Shown here in pieces: positions 54,966 through 63,549 of a DNA stretch of 64,000 nt. The translations under genes were made by a program, and so were the position numbers. The stretch is from Porticoccus sp950063125 (GTDB lineage Bacteria; Pseudomonadota; Gammaproteobacteria; Pseudomonadales; Porticoccaceae): assembly GCF_963973895.1 (NCBI RefSeq), contig NZ_CAXBBF010000004.1; one strand, given 5' to 3'. The stretch's first letter is position 1. Each line of letters opens with the position of its first letter. The notes below the pieces were generated by a model that worked only from the letters and a program-made list of their open reading frames with translations, had not been told where the DNA came from and made no database searches.

Positions 54966-57506
54966 TCAGTTGGCAACAATATTGACCAGTTTGCCGGGCA
55001 CCACGATTACTTTACGGATGGTTTGCCCTGTCGTAAAGCGAAGAACATTTTCATGGGACAGCGCGCTATCCTCAATGCTCTGCCGGTCTGCATCGACCGG
55101 AACATCGATCTGCGCGCGAAGCTTACCGTTGACCTGAACCACCATTTGCAGGGTGCTTTTGGTCAGCGCAGCCTGGTCGGGAACCGGCCACGGTGTGTCC
55201 AGCAGGCTGTCAGTGTGACCGAGCGCTTGCCAGAGTGCGTGGCAGATATGGGGCACAATCGGTGCCAGCACCTGTACGGTAATGGTCATTGCTTCCCGCT
55301 CCACAGCCCGTCCGTTAGCCGTGCTGCGATCGGCGGATCTGGCCAGCTCATTGAGCAACTCCATCACTGCGGCAATGGCGGTATTGAAGGTCTGGCGGCG
55401 ACCGAAGTCATCGCTGACTTTGGCGATTGTTTCATGGGTTTTACGACGGAGATCCCGCTGCGTCTGATCAAGTGCCCCGGTATCCAGTTCGCCGGGGGTG
55501 CCTGCCTCCAGATGGGCGTGAACCATTTTCCAGAGTTTCCGCAAAAACCGATGAGCCCCTTCAACCCCGCTGTCATTCCATTCCAGCGATTGTTCCGGTG
55601 GTGCGGCAAACATGGTGAACAGCCGTACAGTATCTGCACCGTAACGGTCAATCAGCTGTTGTGGGTCTACGGTGTTGCCCTTCGACTTCGACATTTTGGT
55701 GCCGTCTTTGAGCACCATGCCCTGACACAGAAGACGGGTGAAGGGTTCATCAGAATTCAACAGACCTTCATCGCGCATCAACTTGTGGAAAAATCTTGCG
55801 TACAGCAAGTGCAGAATCGCGTGTTCGATACCCCCGATATATTGGTCAACGGGCAGCCAGTAATTGGCGGCTTTGCTGTCGAGCATTCCATCGGTGAAGT
55901 TCGGGGAGGTGTAGCGGGCGTAGTACCAGCTCGATTCCATAAAAGTATCGAATGTGTCTGTTTCCCGCTCGACCATCTGACCATTAAGCTGGATCTTGCA
56001 CCACTCCGGATCCGCTTTGATCGGCGAGTGAACCCCGTCCATCACCACGTCTTCCGGCAACAGCACAGGCAAGCGGTCGGCGGGAACGGCAATTTCTCCT
56101 CCATCGGGAAGATTCAGTATGGGGATCGGGGCACCCCAGTAGCGCTGGCGGGAGACGCCCCAGTCGCGCAAACGGTAATTGGTTTTTATTTCGCCGCTGC
56201 CGGACTGTGCCAGCCTGTTGGCAATGCCATCAAATGCTTCTTCAGGACTCAAGCCATCAAAATCACCGGAGTTGATGGATACAACCTCATCCGCTGACTT
56301 TGACGAGTACCAGTCTTTCCATACGCCGGGATCAAAATCAAAATAATTGTGGTCTTCTTTTGAGCGTGCGTTTTCGGTGTCTTTTCTGCCACCTTTGTGG
56401 GAAGAGGGGGTGCGTGCAAATACCTGTTTGATGGGGAGCCCGTGTTTGTTGGCAAACTCGAAGTCGCGCTCGTCGTGGGCGGGCACTGCCATAATTGCGC
56501 CGGTGCCATAGTCCATCAGCACGTAGTTGGCTACCCACACCGGGACTGCTTCACCACTGATCGGGTGAATGGCATTGAGGCCGGTGGCCATGCCCTTTTT
56601 CTCCATGGTGGCCATGTCGGATTCCGCCATGGACTGGGTTTTGCAGTCCTGGATAAAAGTTGCCAGTTCCGGATTTGTTTCGGCCAGAGCCAGAGCAATA
56701 GGGTGCTCTGCAGCGATACTGGCGTAGGTGATGCCCATTAGCGTGTCGGGGCGGGTGGTGTATACCTCAAAATGGTCGATGCCACCAACGCCCTGTTCCA
56801 GCTGGAAGCTGAACTGCACGCCGCGGCTCTTGCCAATCCAGTTGCGCTGCATGGTCCGCACCTGCTCTGGCCAGCCATCCAGTTTGTCCAGATCGTTCAG
56901 CAATTCGTCTGCATAGGCCGTGATTTTTATGAACCATTGTGGAATTTCCTTGCGTTCTACCGTGGTGTCGCAGCGCCAGCAACAACCGTCTATAACCTGT
57001 TCGTTGGCCAGTACGGTCTGGTCGTTGGGGCACCAGTTGACCCCGGCTGTTTTCCTGTACACCAGGCCTTTTTCGTAGAGCCGGGTAAAAAACCACTGTT
57101 CCCAGCGGTAATAATCCGGTTTGCAGGTGGCCAGTTCACGCGACCAGTCATAACCGAAGCCCAGTCGTTTCAGCTGGGCTTTCATATACTCGATATTTTC
57201 GTAGGTCCATTTTGCCGGGGCGGTATGGTGCTTGATAGCTGCATTTTCAGCTGGCAGGCCAAACGCATCCCAGCCCATGGGTTGCAATACATTCTTGCCG
57301 AGCATCCGCTGGTAGCGGGCAATCACATCCCCGATCGTATAGTTGCGCACGTGCCCCATATGCAGCTTGCCACTTGGATAGGGGAACATCGCCAGACAGT
57401 AGTACTTTTCCCTGTCGGGAATTTCGCTGACTTCAAAGGCGGCGGTTTCCTGCCAGTGTTGCTGGACGACAGTTTCTATTTCACTGGGGTGATATTGGTC
57501 TTTCAT
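54966..57506 (-). CDS. leuS: Leucyl-tRNA synthetase
   Basis: LeuRS charges tRNA-Leu and edits mischarged norvaline or isoleucine. The protein (846 residues from ATG 57506; GTG 57512 is the alternative) has HMGH (HIGH class I motif) in PYPSGKLHMGHVRNYT and KMSKS at ~600. The CP1 editing domain has TTRPDTLMG and the conserved Asp in MAVPAHDERD. The leucine-specific insertion that E. coli and Pseudomonas carry just before KMSKS is absent: the text runs LLCQGMVLKDGTKMSKS. An extra ~35 residues (SHKGGRKDT...) occur near 370-408 at the end of the editing region. lptE and holA follow. Confidence 0.97.
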   Translation of the reverse strand: MKDQYHPSEIETVVQQHWQETAAFEVSEIPDREKYYCLAMFPYPSGKLHMGHVRNYTIGDVIARYQRMLGKNVLQPMGWDAFGLPAENAAIKHHTAPAKWTYENIEYMKAQLKRLGFGYDWSRELATCKPDYYRWEQWFFTRLYEKGLVYRKTAGVNWCPNDQTVLANEQVIDGCCWRCDTTVERKEIPQWFIKITAYADELLNDLDKLDGWPEQVRTMQRNWIGKSRGVQFSFQLEQGVGGIDHFEVYTTRPDTLMGITYASIAAEHPIALALAETNPELATFIQDCKTQSMAESDMATMEKKGMATGLNAIHPISGEAVPVWVANYVLMDYGTGAIMAVPAHDERDFEFANKHGLPIKQVFARTPSSHKGGRKDTENARSKEDHNYFDFDPGVWKDWYSSKSADEVVSINSGDFDGLSPEEAFDGIANRLAQSGSGEIKTNYRLRDWGVSRQRYWGAPIPILNLPDGGEIAVPADRLPVLLPEDVVMDGVHSPIKADPEWCKIQLNGQMVERETDTFDTFMESSWYYARYTSPNFTDGMLDSKAANYWLPVDQYIGGIEHAILHLLYARFFHKLMRDEGLLNSDEPFTRLLCQGMVLKDGTKMSKSKGNTVDPQQLIDRYGADTVRLFTMFAAPPEQSLEWNDSGVEGAHRFLRKLWKMVHAHLEAGTPGELDTGALDQTQRDLRRKTHETIAKVSDDFGRRQTFNTAIAAVMELLNELARSADRSTANGRAVEREAMTITVQVLAPIVPHICHALWQALGHTDSLLDTPWPVPDQAALTKSTLQMVVQVNGKLRAQIDVPVDADRQSIEDSALSHENVLRFTTGQTIRKVIVVPGKLVNIVAN

Positions 57507-57633
57507 CGACACTCTGTATTGTGAGGTTGGGCTCTAGGCCAGAAAAGCCGCTAATTATAGGCTAAAGGAAGGGGCAGACACAGCCCGCGATGTGACTATT
57601 GGCGGTCCACTGCTCCGGTTGGTGAGGTTTGCG

Positions 57634-59133
57634 TCAGTTGGCCCGGGATTTCCAGAAAGCGGCAAACAGCATGATCAGCGAGAACAGCAAGATCGGGTTC
57701 GAGCCCCATTGGCCGAAGGGTGTCTGGCCTCCATAGGGCGTCAGTTGGCCTGTGAGGGTGCTGCGAATGAAAGGGGGTATCGTAGCGACGACCTTGCCAT
57801 GATGGTTGATCAAGGCAGTAATGCCATCATTGGTGGCGCGAATCAGCGGTTTGCGGTTTTCTGCCGCCCGCATTCTGGCCATCTGAAAGTGCTGTTTTGG
57901 GCCAATGGAGCGGCCGAACCAGCTATCATTGCTGACGGTCAGAAGCAGGTTTGAACGGTTGGCAGTAGCTGCCACCAGGTCAGGAAAAACAATTTCGTAG
58001 CAAATGGCTGTGCCAATACTGAAATCGTTGGCACGAATGGGTTGTTGTAAGGCGGGCCCGGGGCTGAAGACCGACATGGGCAGGTTCAAAAAGGCCATTG
58101 TCCCGCCAAGCCAGCGCTCAAAGGGCACATATTCACCAAAGGGTACCAGGTGTTGCTTGTGATAAATACCGCTTGCCGTACCGAGAGCCATCACGGAATT
58201 GTGGTATTGCCGCGTTGTTGTATTGCGTGTGGGAATTCCCGTGAGCAGGGCAGTATTGGTCTCCAGCGCACTTTTTGCCATTGCGGCAAGAAAGGGTTTT
58301 ACCCGCTCTTCCAGAGTCGGCACCGCGGATTCTGGCCAGATCACCAGGTCGTTGCCAAGTAGTTCACGGGTCATCAGGCGGTTTTGCTCAAGAATAGCGG
58401 CAAGCTGCGTGCTATCCCACTTTGCGGCGACAGGGAGTGCGGGCTGCATGATGCCAATGCGCAATGGGTCGCCTGCAGCGGTAGTCCATTCAACAGACTG
58501 CAGATACCAGCCGCTCGCCCAGCCCACTGCCGCCAGCAATGCAACATTACCGAGCACAAAGGGTTTTCTGGTGATGGCGGCGATGCCGATCGCACTGCCG
58601 GATAATGCGCAAATCCAGCTGATCCCCAGCACCCCGGTGATGGGTGCCCATCCCGCCAGCCAGGTGTCAATGTGACCATAGCCCAGATACATCCATGGGA
58701 AGCCGCTAAATAACCAGCTGCGAGTCCATTCTCCCAGAACCCAGATACCGGGAAAGCCGAGGGCCATGGTGCCAGCCGTACGGTTTAATCCTGTGCCGTA
58801 TAGCATAAATGGCAGGGCAAAAAGTACGGCCAGCAGAATCACAAACAGGGATGTCAGAAACAGGGCGAGCGGTATGGAAGCGTGACCGTGGTCGTGGATG
58901 CTGACGAAGACCCAGGAAACCCCGACACCAAACATGCCGAGTCCGAACCAGAAGGTGCGCCAGAAGCAGTCAACCGGGCGCAACCCCTTGAGCAGAACAA
59001 CCAGGCCGGCAACAGATATCAGGCCGACTGGCCACCAGTCCCAGGGAGCCAGTGATAGCGGCAGCACAGCACCTAACAGTACCCCGAGCAGGTGTCCCCT
59101 GAATTTGGGGTGAGAAGCGGTAGATCCCATCAT
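57634..59133 (-). CDS. lnt: Apolipoprotein N-acyltransferase
   Basis: Lnt adds the third acyl chain to the N-terminal cysteine of lipoproteins, allowing Lol sorting to the outer membrane. The 499-residue inner-membrane protein has ~6-8 N-terminal helices (1-210) and a periplasmic nitrilase-like domain. The catalytic triad appears in VIWPESAVP (Glu), KQHLVPFGEYVPFE (Lys region) and GTAICYEIVFPD (Cys). Two adjacent ATGs can start it. It follows corC by 29 bases, in the phoH-ybeY-corC-lnt series also found in E. coli. Confidence 0.96.
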   Translation of the reverse strand: MMGSTASHPKFRGHLLGVLLGAVLPLSLAPWDWWPVGLISVAGLVVLLKGLRPVDCFWRTFWFGLGMFGVGVSWVFVSIHDHGHASIPLALFLTSLFVILLAVLFALPFMLYGTGLNRTAGTMALGFPGIWVLGEWTRSWLFSGFPWMYLGYGHIDTWLAGWAPITGVLGISWICALSGSAIGIAAITRKPFVLGNVALLAAVGWASGWYLQSVEWTTAAGDPLRIGIMQPALPVAAKWDSTQLAAILEQNRLMTRELLGNDLVIWPESAVPTLEERVKPFLAAMAKSALETNTALLTGIPTRNTTTRQYHNSVMALGTASGIYHKQHLVPFGEYVPFERWLGGTMAFLNLPMSVFSPGPALQQPIRANDFSIGTAICYEIVFPDLVAATANRSNLLLTVSNDSWFGRSIGPKQHFQMARMRAAENRKPLIRATNDGITALINHHGKVVATIPPFIRSTLTGQLTPYGGQTPFGQWGSNPILLFSLIMLFAAFWKSRAN

Positions 59134-59162
59134 TGGATAGTGGTCCCGGGCAGACGGCTGGG

Positions 59163-59999
59163 CTAGGCTTTAATTCGCAACTCGAGCAATTTGACCTGTC
59201 GGTTGTCGCCTTCCGCAACGCGAAAGTCGAAATTGTCTACTTCGATGGTTTCATCAACTTTGGGCATGCGGCCAAAGGCCTGGACGATAATGCCGCCTAT
59301 GGTGTCGAATTCCTCGTCACTGATTCCGACATCGAAGAATTCATTGAAGTCCTCGATGGGTGTCAGGGCATCCACCAGATAGCTGTTGTCCTGCTGGGGA
59401 CGAATCATGGTGTCTTCATCCTCATCGGTCTCATCTTCGATGTCGCCGACAATTTCCTCGAGAATATCTTCAATGGTGATCAACCCGGCAATACCGCCAT
59501 ATTCGTCAATGACGATAGCCATGTGATAGCGCTGCTCGCGAAATTCACGCAACAGCACATTCAGCCGTTTGCTCTCGGGGATGATCGTGGCGGGTCTGAT
59601 TACATTGGCAATCTCGAAATTTTCACGACCGCTCAGTAGCAGTGGTAATAGCTCCTTGGCCAGCAGAATGCCGACAATATCATCGGCATTGTCACCGATC
59701 ACCGGGAAGCGGGAGTGGCTGGATTCGATGACCAGTTCGAGAAGATCTTCAAGGCTGGTGTTTTGCTGAATGACGACCATTTGAGTGCGGGGGATCATTA
59801 TTTCCCGCACCTGCTGGTCGGAGACATGCAGTGCCCCCTCAATAATTTCCAGCGCATCGTGATCAATTATGCCGTTGTCGTAGGCGGAGCGCAGGGTGTT
59901 CGCCAGCTCCTCCCGCGATTGTGGCTCAGAGGAAAAGGCTGTAGCCAGTTTGCCTAACCAGGATTTCTCCTGGGTGCCGTTCAAGTCATCATCAGTCAT
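59163..59999 (-). CDS. corC: CorC/YbeX family CBS-domain protein
   Basis: A 278-residue cytoplasmic protein with two CBS domains (~60-190; IMIPRTQMVVIQ opens the first) and a CorC_HlyC C-terminal domain (~200-278). E. coli CorC is linked to magnesium/cobalt efflux and ribosome metabolism. It lacks the membrane DUF21 domain of larger relatives. ATG 59999 is chosen because MTDDDLNGT resembles family starts, while the frame is open to 60026. It overlaps the ybeY 3' end by 8 bases. Confidence 0.93.
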   Translation of the reverse strand: MTDDDLNGTQEKSWLGKLATAFSSEPQSREELANTLRSAYDNGIIDHDALEIIEGALHVSDQQVREIMIPRTQMVVIQQNTSLEDLLELVIESSHSRFPVIGDNADDIVGILLAKELLPLLLSGRENFEIANVIRPATIIPESKRLNVLLREFREQRYHMAIVIDEYGGIAGLITIEDILEEIVGDIEDETDEDEDTMIRPQQDNSYLVDALTPIEDFNEFFDVGISDEEFDTIGGIIVQAFGRMPKVDETIEVDNFDFRVAEGDNRQVKLLELRIKA

Positions 60000-60480
60000 G
60001 AAATATCTGCTGCTCCGGAGCATCATTCTGTTGGTAGGGTGGTGAAAACCCCAGCTTCGTCAGTATACGGGTTTCAAGGGCTTCCATTATATCTGCATCA
60101 TTATCTTCAATATGGTCGTAGCCGAGCAAATGCAGGCAGCCGTGAATCAGCATATGCGCCCAATGTGCCTCGACGGGTTTGTGCTGCTCGGCGGCTTCGC
60201 GCTCGACCACCGGGGCACAGATGACCAGGTCACCAAGCAGCGGAAGCTCCAAATCCGGCGGCAAATCGGCCGGGAAGGACAACACATTGGTGGGGCCTGG
60301 TTTGTGACGATAGCGTTGGTTCAGCTCGGCACACTCTGCTTCACCGACAATTCTCACGCTCAGTTCGGCCGTCTGTCGGGCGCTGGACAGTGCTGCGGTA
60401 GCCCAGCAGCGTATCTGTTTTCTGTCCGGTATCCAGCCCGTTTTGCCATAGACATTTTCGATATCGAGCTGAAGCTTCAT
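59992..60480 (-). CDS. ybeY: Endoribonuclease YbeY
   Basis: YbeY is a zinc-dependent RNase for 16S 3'-end maturation and ribosome quality control. The 162-residue protein has the zinc motif HGCLHLLGYDH (~113-123) with three histidines, and TNVLSFPAD (~63-71). Its ATG overlaps the phoH stop (ATGA). The cluster phoH-ybeY-corC-lnt is conserved in gammaproteobacteria. Confidence 0.97.
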   Translation of the reverse strand: MKLQLDIENVYGKTGWIPDRKQIRCWATAALSSARQTAELSVRIVGEAECAELNQRYRHKPGPTNVLSFPADLPPDLELPLLGDLVICAPVVEREAAEQHKPVEAHWAHMLIHGCLHLLGYDHIEDNDADIMEALETRILTKLGFSPPYQQNDAPEQQIFHD

Positions 60481-61517
60481 TGGGGCGAGTCTTTGGCCTC
60501 TTCCTGTTCGAAGACATCATAGGCATCGACAATCTGCTGTACCAGCGGGTGGCGAACCACGTCCTTCGAGCCGAAAAACGTAAAGCTGATATCCTCGACG
60601 TCCTTGAGCACCTTGCAGACGTGAAGCAGTCCGGAGTGACTGGGTCGGGGCAGGTCGATTTGGGAGGTGTCCCCGGTAATGACCGCGGTGGAGCTGAAAC
60701 CGATTCTGGTGAGGAACATCTTCATTTGTTCCTTGGTGGTGTTCTGGCTCTCGTCGAGAATAATGAAAGAGTTGTTCAGGGTGCGACCGCGCATGTAGGC
60801 CAGTGGTGCTACTTCAATGACACTCCGGTCAATCAGTTTGGCCACGGTTTCAACGCCGAGCATTTCATACAGCGCATCGTAGAGTGGGCGCAGATAGGGG
60901 TCCACCTTCTGGCTCAGGTCCCCGGGCAAAAAACCGAGCTTTTCACCGGCTTCAACGGCAGGGCGCACCAGTAGAATGCGTTCCACTTCGTCTCTCAGTA
61001 GCGCTTCTACCGCGCAGGCTACCGCCAGATAGGTTTTGCCTGTCCCGGCAGGTCCTACCCCAAAATTGATATCGTGGGTCTGCACGGCCCGCACATAGCG
61101 TTGCTGGCTAAGCCCTCTGGGTTTGATGTTGCCTTTTTTGGTGCGGATGACCGTCTGCGTTGTAGCATCCTCTGTCTCGGCGACATTGCTGTCAGCGGTA
61201 GTCTTGGTCGCATAATGTTCCATAGGCATTCCGGCGGTGGATTGTTGAATGGCAAGATGAATGTGGTCGGGTGTCAGCTCACGGCTGTGACCGGTTTCCT
61301 GATAAAGGTGATGGAGAAGTTGCCCGGCCACATCAGCCGCGGCATGGTCGCCAATCAGGGCGAAGGTATTGCCGCGATTGCGAATCTCGATTTTCAGCCG
61401 CTGTTCGATGTGTCTGAGATGTTCGTCGAATTGCCCGCAGAGTGTTGCTAGGCGACGGGTGTCGCTGGGTTCCAGCGTGATGGTCTGTGTTGCAGTATGA
61501 ATATTCAAATTTTCCAA
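60477..61517 (-). CDS. ybeZ: PhoH-like ATPase (YbeZ)
   Basis: A 346-residue PhoH family ATPase that partners YbeY in RNA metabolism in E. coli. The Walker A motif GPAGTGKTYLAV (~155-166) and Walker B FIILDESQNTT (~251-261) are intact, with a KH-like N-terminal part. The start is TTG (61517-61515), and no ATG occurs before residue 96, so TTG is the only reasonable choice. A possible promoter lies 35 bases upstream. It is first of phoH-ybeY-corC-lnt. Confidence 0.94.
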   Translation of the reverse strand: MENLNIHTATQTITLEPSDTRRLATLCGQFDEHLRHIEQRLKIEIRNRGNTFALIGDHAAADVAGQLLHHLYQETGHSRELTPDHIHLAIQQSTAGMPMEHYATKTTADSNVAETEDATTQTVIRTKKGNIKPRGLSQQRYVRAVQTHDINFGVGPAGTGKTYLAVACAVEALLRDEVERILLVRPAVEAGEKLGFLPGDLSQKVDPYLRPLYDALYEMLGVETVAKLIDRSVIEVAPLAYMRGRTLNNSFIILDESQNTTKEQMKMFLTRIGFSSTAVITGDTSQIDLPRPSHSGLLHVCKVLKDVEDISFTFFGSKDVVRHPLVQQIVDAYDVFEQEEAKDSPQ

Positions 61518-61550
61518 TAGGCCGCCCTCTGCGGCTACACATGTAGGGCA

Positions 61551-61579
61551 AGCATATAACCTTTGTCCGGGTCTGAAAA
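61551..61579 (-). promoter_or_regulatory. Candidate promoter of phoH-ybeY-corC-lnt
   Basis: On the minus strand TTTTCA (61579-61574), a 17-base spacer and TATGCT (61556-61551) each match the sigma-70 consensus at 4 of 6 bases. The call is tentative. In E. coli this operon also has a heat-shock promoter. Confidence 0.35.
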
Positions 61580-61629
61580 CAGTTTTGACCGAGGTTTATA
61601 GGGTAAGGCCTCTTTGCCAGCGCTGTCAT

Positions 61630-62994
61630 TTATGCTGCCGTGTTCTCCATTGCAGCAATCAGGCGCCCGCGCAGGGAGTTGGGCAGTGCCTGGATAATGC
61701 TGACCCTGGCAAACGTGCCAATCAGTTGATGGTCGGTGGCTGGAAAGTTGACGACCCGGTTGTTTTCGGTGCGGCCCTGCAATTGACCGGGATCTTTCTT
61801 TGAAATGCCGGTGATCAGGATGGTCTGTTCTGTGCCGACCATTTGCTCACTAATGCTAGTGGCATGCTGGCTGATCCGGCTTTGCAGGATTTGCAGTCGT
61901 TGTTTCTTGATGTTTTCGGGCGTGCTATCGGGCAGGTCGGCTGCCGGTGTTCCCGGTCGGGCGCTGTACACAAAGCTGAAGCTGTGATCAAAGCCGATAT
62001 CCTGAATCAGCTTGAGGGTATCCTCGAAATCCTTCTCGGTCTCACCGGGAAAACCAATGATGAAGTCCGATGAAATACTGATATCCGGTCGGATCCGGCG
62101 CAGCTTGCGAATTTTTGATTTGTATTCCAGCACGGTGTGGCCACGCTTCATTGCCGCCAGGATCCGGTCCGAGCCACTTTGGACTGGTAGGTGAAGGTGG
62201 CTGACCAGCTCGGGCACTTCAGCATAGGCCGCAATGAGGCTGTCTGAAAACTCCACCGGATGGGAGGTGGTATAGCGAATGCGGTCAATGCCCTCAATTC
62301 CCGCCACATAGCCAATCAGCTCCGCCAGGTCGCAGAGATTTCCATCAGGCATGGTGCCGCGGTAGGCGTTGACATTCTGGCCCAGCAAATTGACTTCCCG
62401 GACGCCCTGGCCGGCGAGATGAGCCACTTCCGCCAGTACATCTGCAGCCGGGCGGCTGACTTCCTCACCTCTTGTATAGGGCACAACACAGAAGGTGCAG
62501 TATTTGGAGCAGCCTTCCATAATCGAAACGAAGGCAGTGACGCCATCGGCATCCGGCTGGGGTAACCGGTCAAATTTCTCAATTTCCGGGAAGCTGATAT
62601 CGACGATGGTGGTGCCGTCTTGCTGCTTCCTTTCGGCCAGCATTTCCGGTAGCCGGTGCAATGTCTGGGGGCCAAACACCAAGTCCACAAAAGGTGCGCG
62701 CCTGGCAATGGCGTCACCCTCCTGACTGGCGACACAGCCGCCAACACCGATGATCAGTTCCGGGTTGCGGGCTTTGAGGTGTTTCCAGCGACCGAGCTGG
62801 TGAAAAACCTTTTCCTGGGCTTTTTCCCGGATCGAGCAGGTGTTCAGCAACAGTACGTCGGCTTCTTCCGGGTTGTCTGTTGCCACCATCTGATGGCTGT
62901 CGCCCAGCAGATCGCGCATGCGCGATGAATCGTATTCATTCATCTGGCAGCCGTGAGTGACAATGTGCAGTTTTTTGATTTTTGGCTCGGACAT
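61630..62994 (-). CDS. miaB: tRNA-2-methylthio-N6-isopentenyladenosine synthase
   Basis: MiaB is a radical-SAM methylthiotransferase that adds a methylthio group at C2 of i6A37 in tRNAs reading UNN codons. The 454-residue protein has the N-terminal cluster cysteines (GCQMNEYDS, NTCSIREKAQ, GGCVASQEG), the radical-SAM triad CSKYCTFC (~157-164) and a C-terminal TRAM domain (~378-445). Its length is close to E. coli MiaB (474). It precedes phoH by 112 bases, a common neighbourhood. Confidence 0.97.
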   Translation of the reverse strand: MSEPKIKKLHIVTHGCQMNEYDSSRMRDLLGDSHQMVATDNPEEADVLLLNTCSIREKAQEKVFHQLGRWKHLKARNPELIIGVGGCVASQEGDAIARRAPFVDLVFGPQTLHRLPEMLAERKQQDGTTIVDISFPEIEKFDRLPQPDADGVTAFVSIMEGCSKYCTFCVVPYTRGEEVSRPAADVLAEVAHLAGQGVREVNLLGQNVNAYRGTMPDGNLCDLAELIGYVAGIEGIDRIRYTTSHPVEFSDSLIAAYAEVPELVSHLHLPVQSGSDRILAAMKRGHTVLEYKSKIRKLRRIRPDISISSDFIIGFPGETEKDFEDTLKLIQDIGFDHSFSFVYSARPGTPAADLPDSTPENIKKQRLQILQSRISQHATSISEQMVGTEQTILITGISKKDPGQLQGRTENNRVVNFPATDHQLIGTFARVSIIQALPNSLRGRLIAAMENTAA

Positions 62995-63143
62995 AAATGC
63001 TGGCTATGGATACACTTGGCGCGGCCGCACAGTATAGCGGCCGTCGGGGATGAATCCCACAGGGTGTGGTCTGATTGGGTGAAATTTGTGCAGATTGTGG
63101 TATTCTTTCGCGCCCTTGATAAACCGGTGAACAGGCAACCTGT

Positions 63144-63485
63144 ATGGCATCAACCCCCATTTACAAAATTGTATTTTTCAATCAGGGTCAGGTGTACGAA
63201 ATCTATGCCCGGCAAGTCTACCAGAGCGATTTGTGGGGGTTTTTGGAAGTCGAGGAGTTTGTGTTTGGCGAACGCTCCCAGATGATTGTTGACCCTTCCG
63301 AAGAAAAACTGAAGAACGAGTTTTCCTCTGTCAAGCGGAGCTTTATTCCGCTGCATTCTGTTGTGCGCATTGATGAAGTGGAAAAAGAAGGTTCCTGTAA
63401 AATTATTGAGGCGAAGGGCGGCGCCGGTAATGTCACCCCTTTCCCCTATCCGGGTCTTGCCCCCAAACCAAAAAGCGATCGCTAG
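63144..63485 (+). CDS. DUF1820 family protein
   Basis: A 113-residue soluble protein that resembles the uncharacterised DUF1820 family of gammaproteobacteria (PIYKIVFFNQGQVYEIYARQ, FGERSQMIVDPSEEKLKNEF). No catalytic motif is evident, and I assign no function. The ATG is 149 bases from the divergent miaB. A weak -10-like TATTCT at 63101 followed by TTCGCGCCC lies upstream. It ends before a bidirectional terminator. Confidence 0.82.
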   Translation: MASTPIYKIVFFNQGQVYEIYARQVYQSDLWGFLEVEEFVFGERSQMIVDPSEEKLKNEFSSVKRSFIPLHSVVRIDEVEKEGSCKIIEAKGGAGNVTPFPYPGLAPKPKSDR

Positions 63486-63511
63486 TTAACAGGTACCTGT
63501 TTGCTGAATAC

Positions 63512-63537
63512 AAAGGGCAGCTTGCGCTGCCCTTTTT
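63512..63537. terminator. Bidirectional intrinsic terminator
   Basis: AAAGGGCAGC (63512-63521) pairs perfectly with GCTGCCCTTT (63526-63535) around loop TTGC. A T-run follows on the plus strand and a matching A-run precedes it. It separates the convergent DUF1820 and aminotransferase genes. Confidence 0.92.
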
Positions 63538-63549
63538 GATGTCAGGCGC

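Noticed and set aside
54963..56297. Plus-strand open frame of 444 codons opposite leuS
   Set aside because: leuS is certain on the minus strand. The antisense frame has no family resemblance and no upstream signals.
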